From: Epiperipatus broadwayi
Lineage: Eukaryota > Onychophora > Udeonychophora > Euonychophora > Peripatidae
Length of the DNA stretch: 64,000 bases
Reading direction: 5' to 3'
NCBI GenBank assembly: GCA_028023455.1
Contig: JAQFVV010006215.1
Coordinates: 12,877,473-12,941,472, forward strand
The notes beneath the pieces are model-generated. The model ran no database searches. It was not told the origin of the DNA and saw nothing but the letters and a program-made list of their open reading frames with translations. Numbering within the stretch: the first letter of the stretch is position 1; each line of letters opens with the position of its first letter. Made by a program: the position numbers and the translations under genes. This document shows, piece by piece, positions 63,131 through 64,000 of the stretch.

Positions 63131-64000
63131 CTGAAAGAAAGAATACAGTAATTAAAAACAAATATTTAGCAGAAATATTATAATATAATAATAGAAAATT
63201 ATCCATATTTTGTATTTGTTTTGAAAACATTATTAATTGACTATTTAATCATAAAAAATAAATTTTCTGTTCATTTATTGAACATAACTTTTAATTCATC
63301 CATGAAAGATAATAAAAAATTATAATTAATCTTAGTATGGAAAAAATAGTATTATTCTTTATTAAATATACCTTTTTATAATTTTATGGTGATATCTTTC
63401 AAATATGTTTTTAAATAAAACTAATAAGTGAGAAATTTATTGTAATTAGTTAGTGCTCTTCCCTCTCCAGTCATATTCATTGCAAAGCTTTTTTGGCTCA
63501 ATCATTAGTGTATTTTTATTCTTATGAGAAAGTAGTTAGTAAAATAAAATTGCAAACGATTAAATGTCTTTTTCAAAAAAAGTAACAACAACAACTTTAT
63601 AATACAATTAAAAGATTTACTGCTATGTTTATAAAAAGTTTAAGCATTGGAAATGATGTAGAGAACTATATTCTTGAACTTTGAACTCCAGAGATTGCAA
63701 GTCTGCCACTGCTCTAATCCTCATAGGGCATTAATTCTTGTATATCCAATAGCTACATAAATTTCAACAGTGTTGAAAAGAACTTAAAAAATAGATACTT
63801 ATTTATTCTTACTACCTATCTACAATTAACCAAATATCCGTTTATTTACCAATTCTGGATAGTTAGCTGTGCTATTTATCAGGTGGTTTCTTGGGGGAAG
63901 GGGGGAGTTACTTGAAAACTTTTCAGTTGTTCAAACTTGACCTTCAGATCATATTAAACAAACATGCTAGTAATTATACCATAACATCAGTTTATAATTT
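63131..64000. other. Intron upstream of the SRCR exon
   Basis: AT-rich intron. A CTTTCTTTCAG acceptor marks its end at 63131. A poly-G tract lies at 63890-63907. No further exon was found before the right edge. Confidence 0.5.

Overview
The window looks like intronic DNA from a large, AT-rich (roughly three quarters A+T by eye) eukaryotic genome, most likely an arthropod. It holds spliced coding segments with GT/AG borders, introns of 10-19 kb, and many retrotransposon and foldback-repeat remnants. No bacterial, phage, plasmid or CRISPR features were seen. The host genus cannot be named from this sequence.

Host gene: four minus-strand exons (63130-62967, 51039-50852, 40829-40491, 21108-20876) join in a continuous reading frame of 308 codons. 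They encode an SRCR domain followed by a right-handed parallel beta-helix stretch. This matches the architecture of the tricellular-junction protein bark beetle (bark, also called Anakonda). The first exons lie beyond the right edge and the later ones beyond the left edge. The rest of the window is intron.

Intron layout, left to right. 1-20.8 kb: a GATA array, foldback family A (345-1035), a 3.5 kb stretch bounded by an inverted repeat and containing four tandem hairpins, two abutting LINE 3' ends (11.6-13.4 kb), a decayed Ty3/gypsy element (13.4-17.4 kb), a Penelope-like endonuclease tail (17.9 kb), a 202-bp tandem duplication and foldback family C. 21-40 kb: RTE-type LINE copies on the minus strand, a palindromic tRNA-SINE pair (24.4-25.1 kb), more family C copies (30.4-31.1 and 33.7 kb), tRNA-like foldback family D (34.4-35.0 kb) and two more decayed LINEs. 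41-50 kb: three head-to-tail RTE copies, the second carrying a nested foldback element with a hammerhead-ribozyme-like core, then a long GATA array and a jockey-like LINE remnant. 51-63 kb: a decayed hAT transposase, a GC-richer TATA-box island, foldback family B (a diverged relative of A) and one more LINE remnant.

The strongest unexplained signal is that four unrelated repeat families (C, D, the SINE pair, and the foldback nested in the LINE at 45857-46090) each carry a 'CTGANGA - short hairpin - GAAA(C)' block inside or beside their inverted repeats. One has all three stems of a hammerhead ribozyme available, and another shows compensatory stem changes between copies. Activity cannot be judged from sequence reading.
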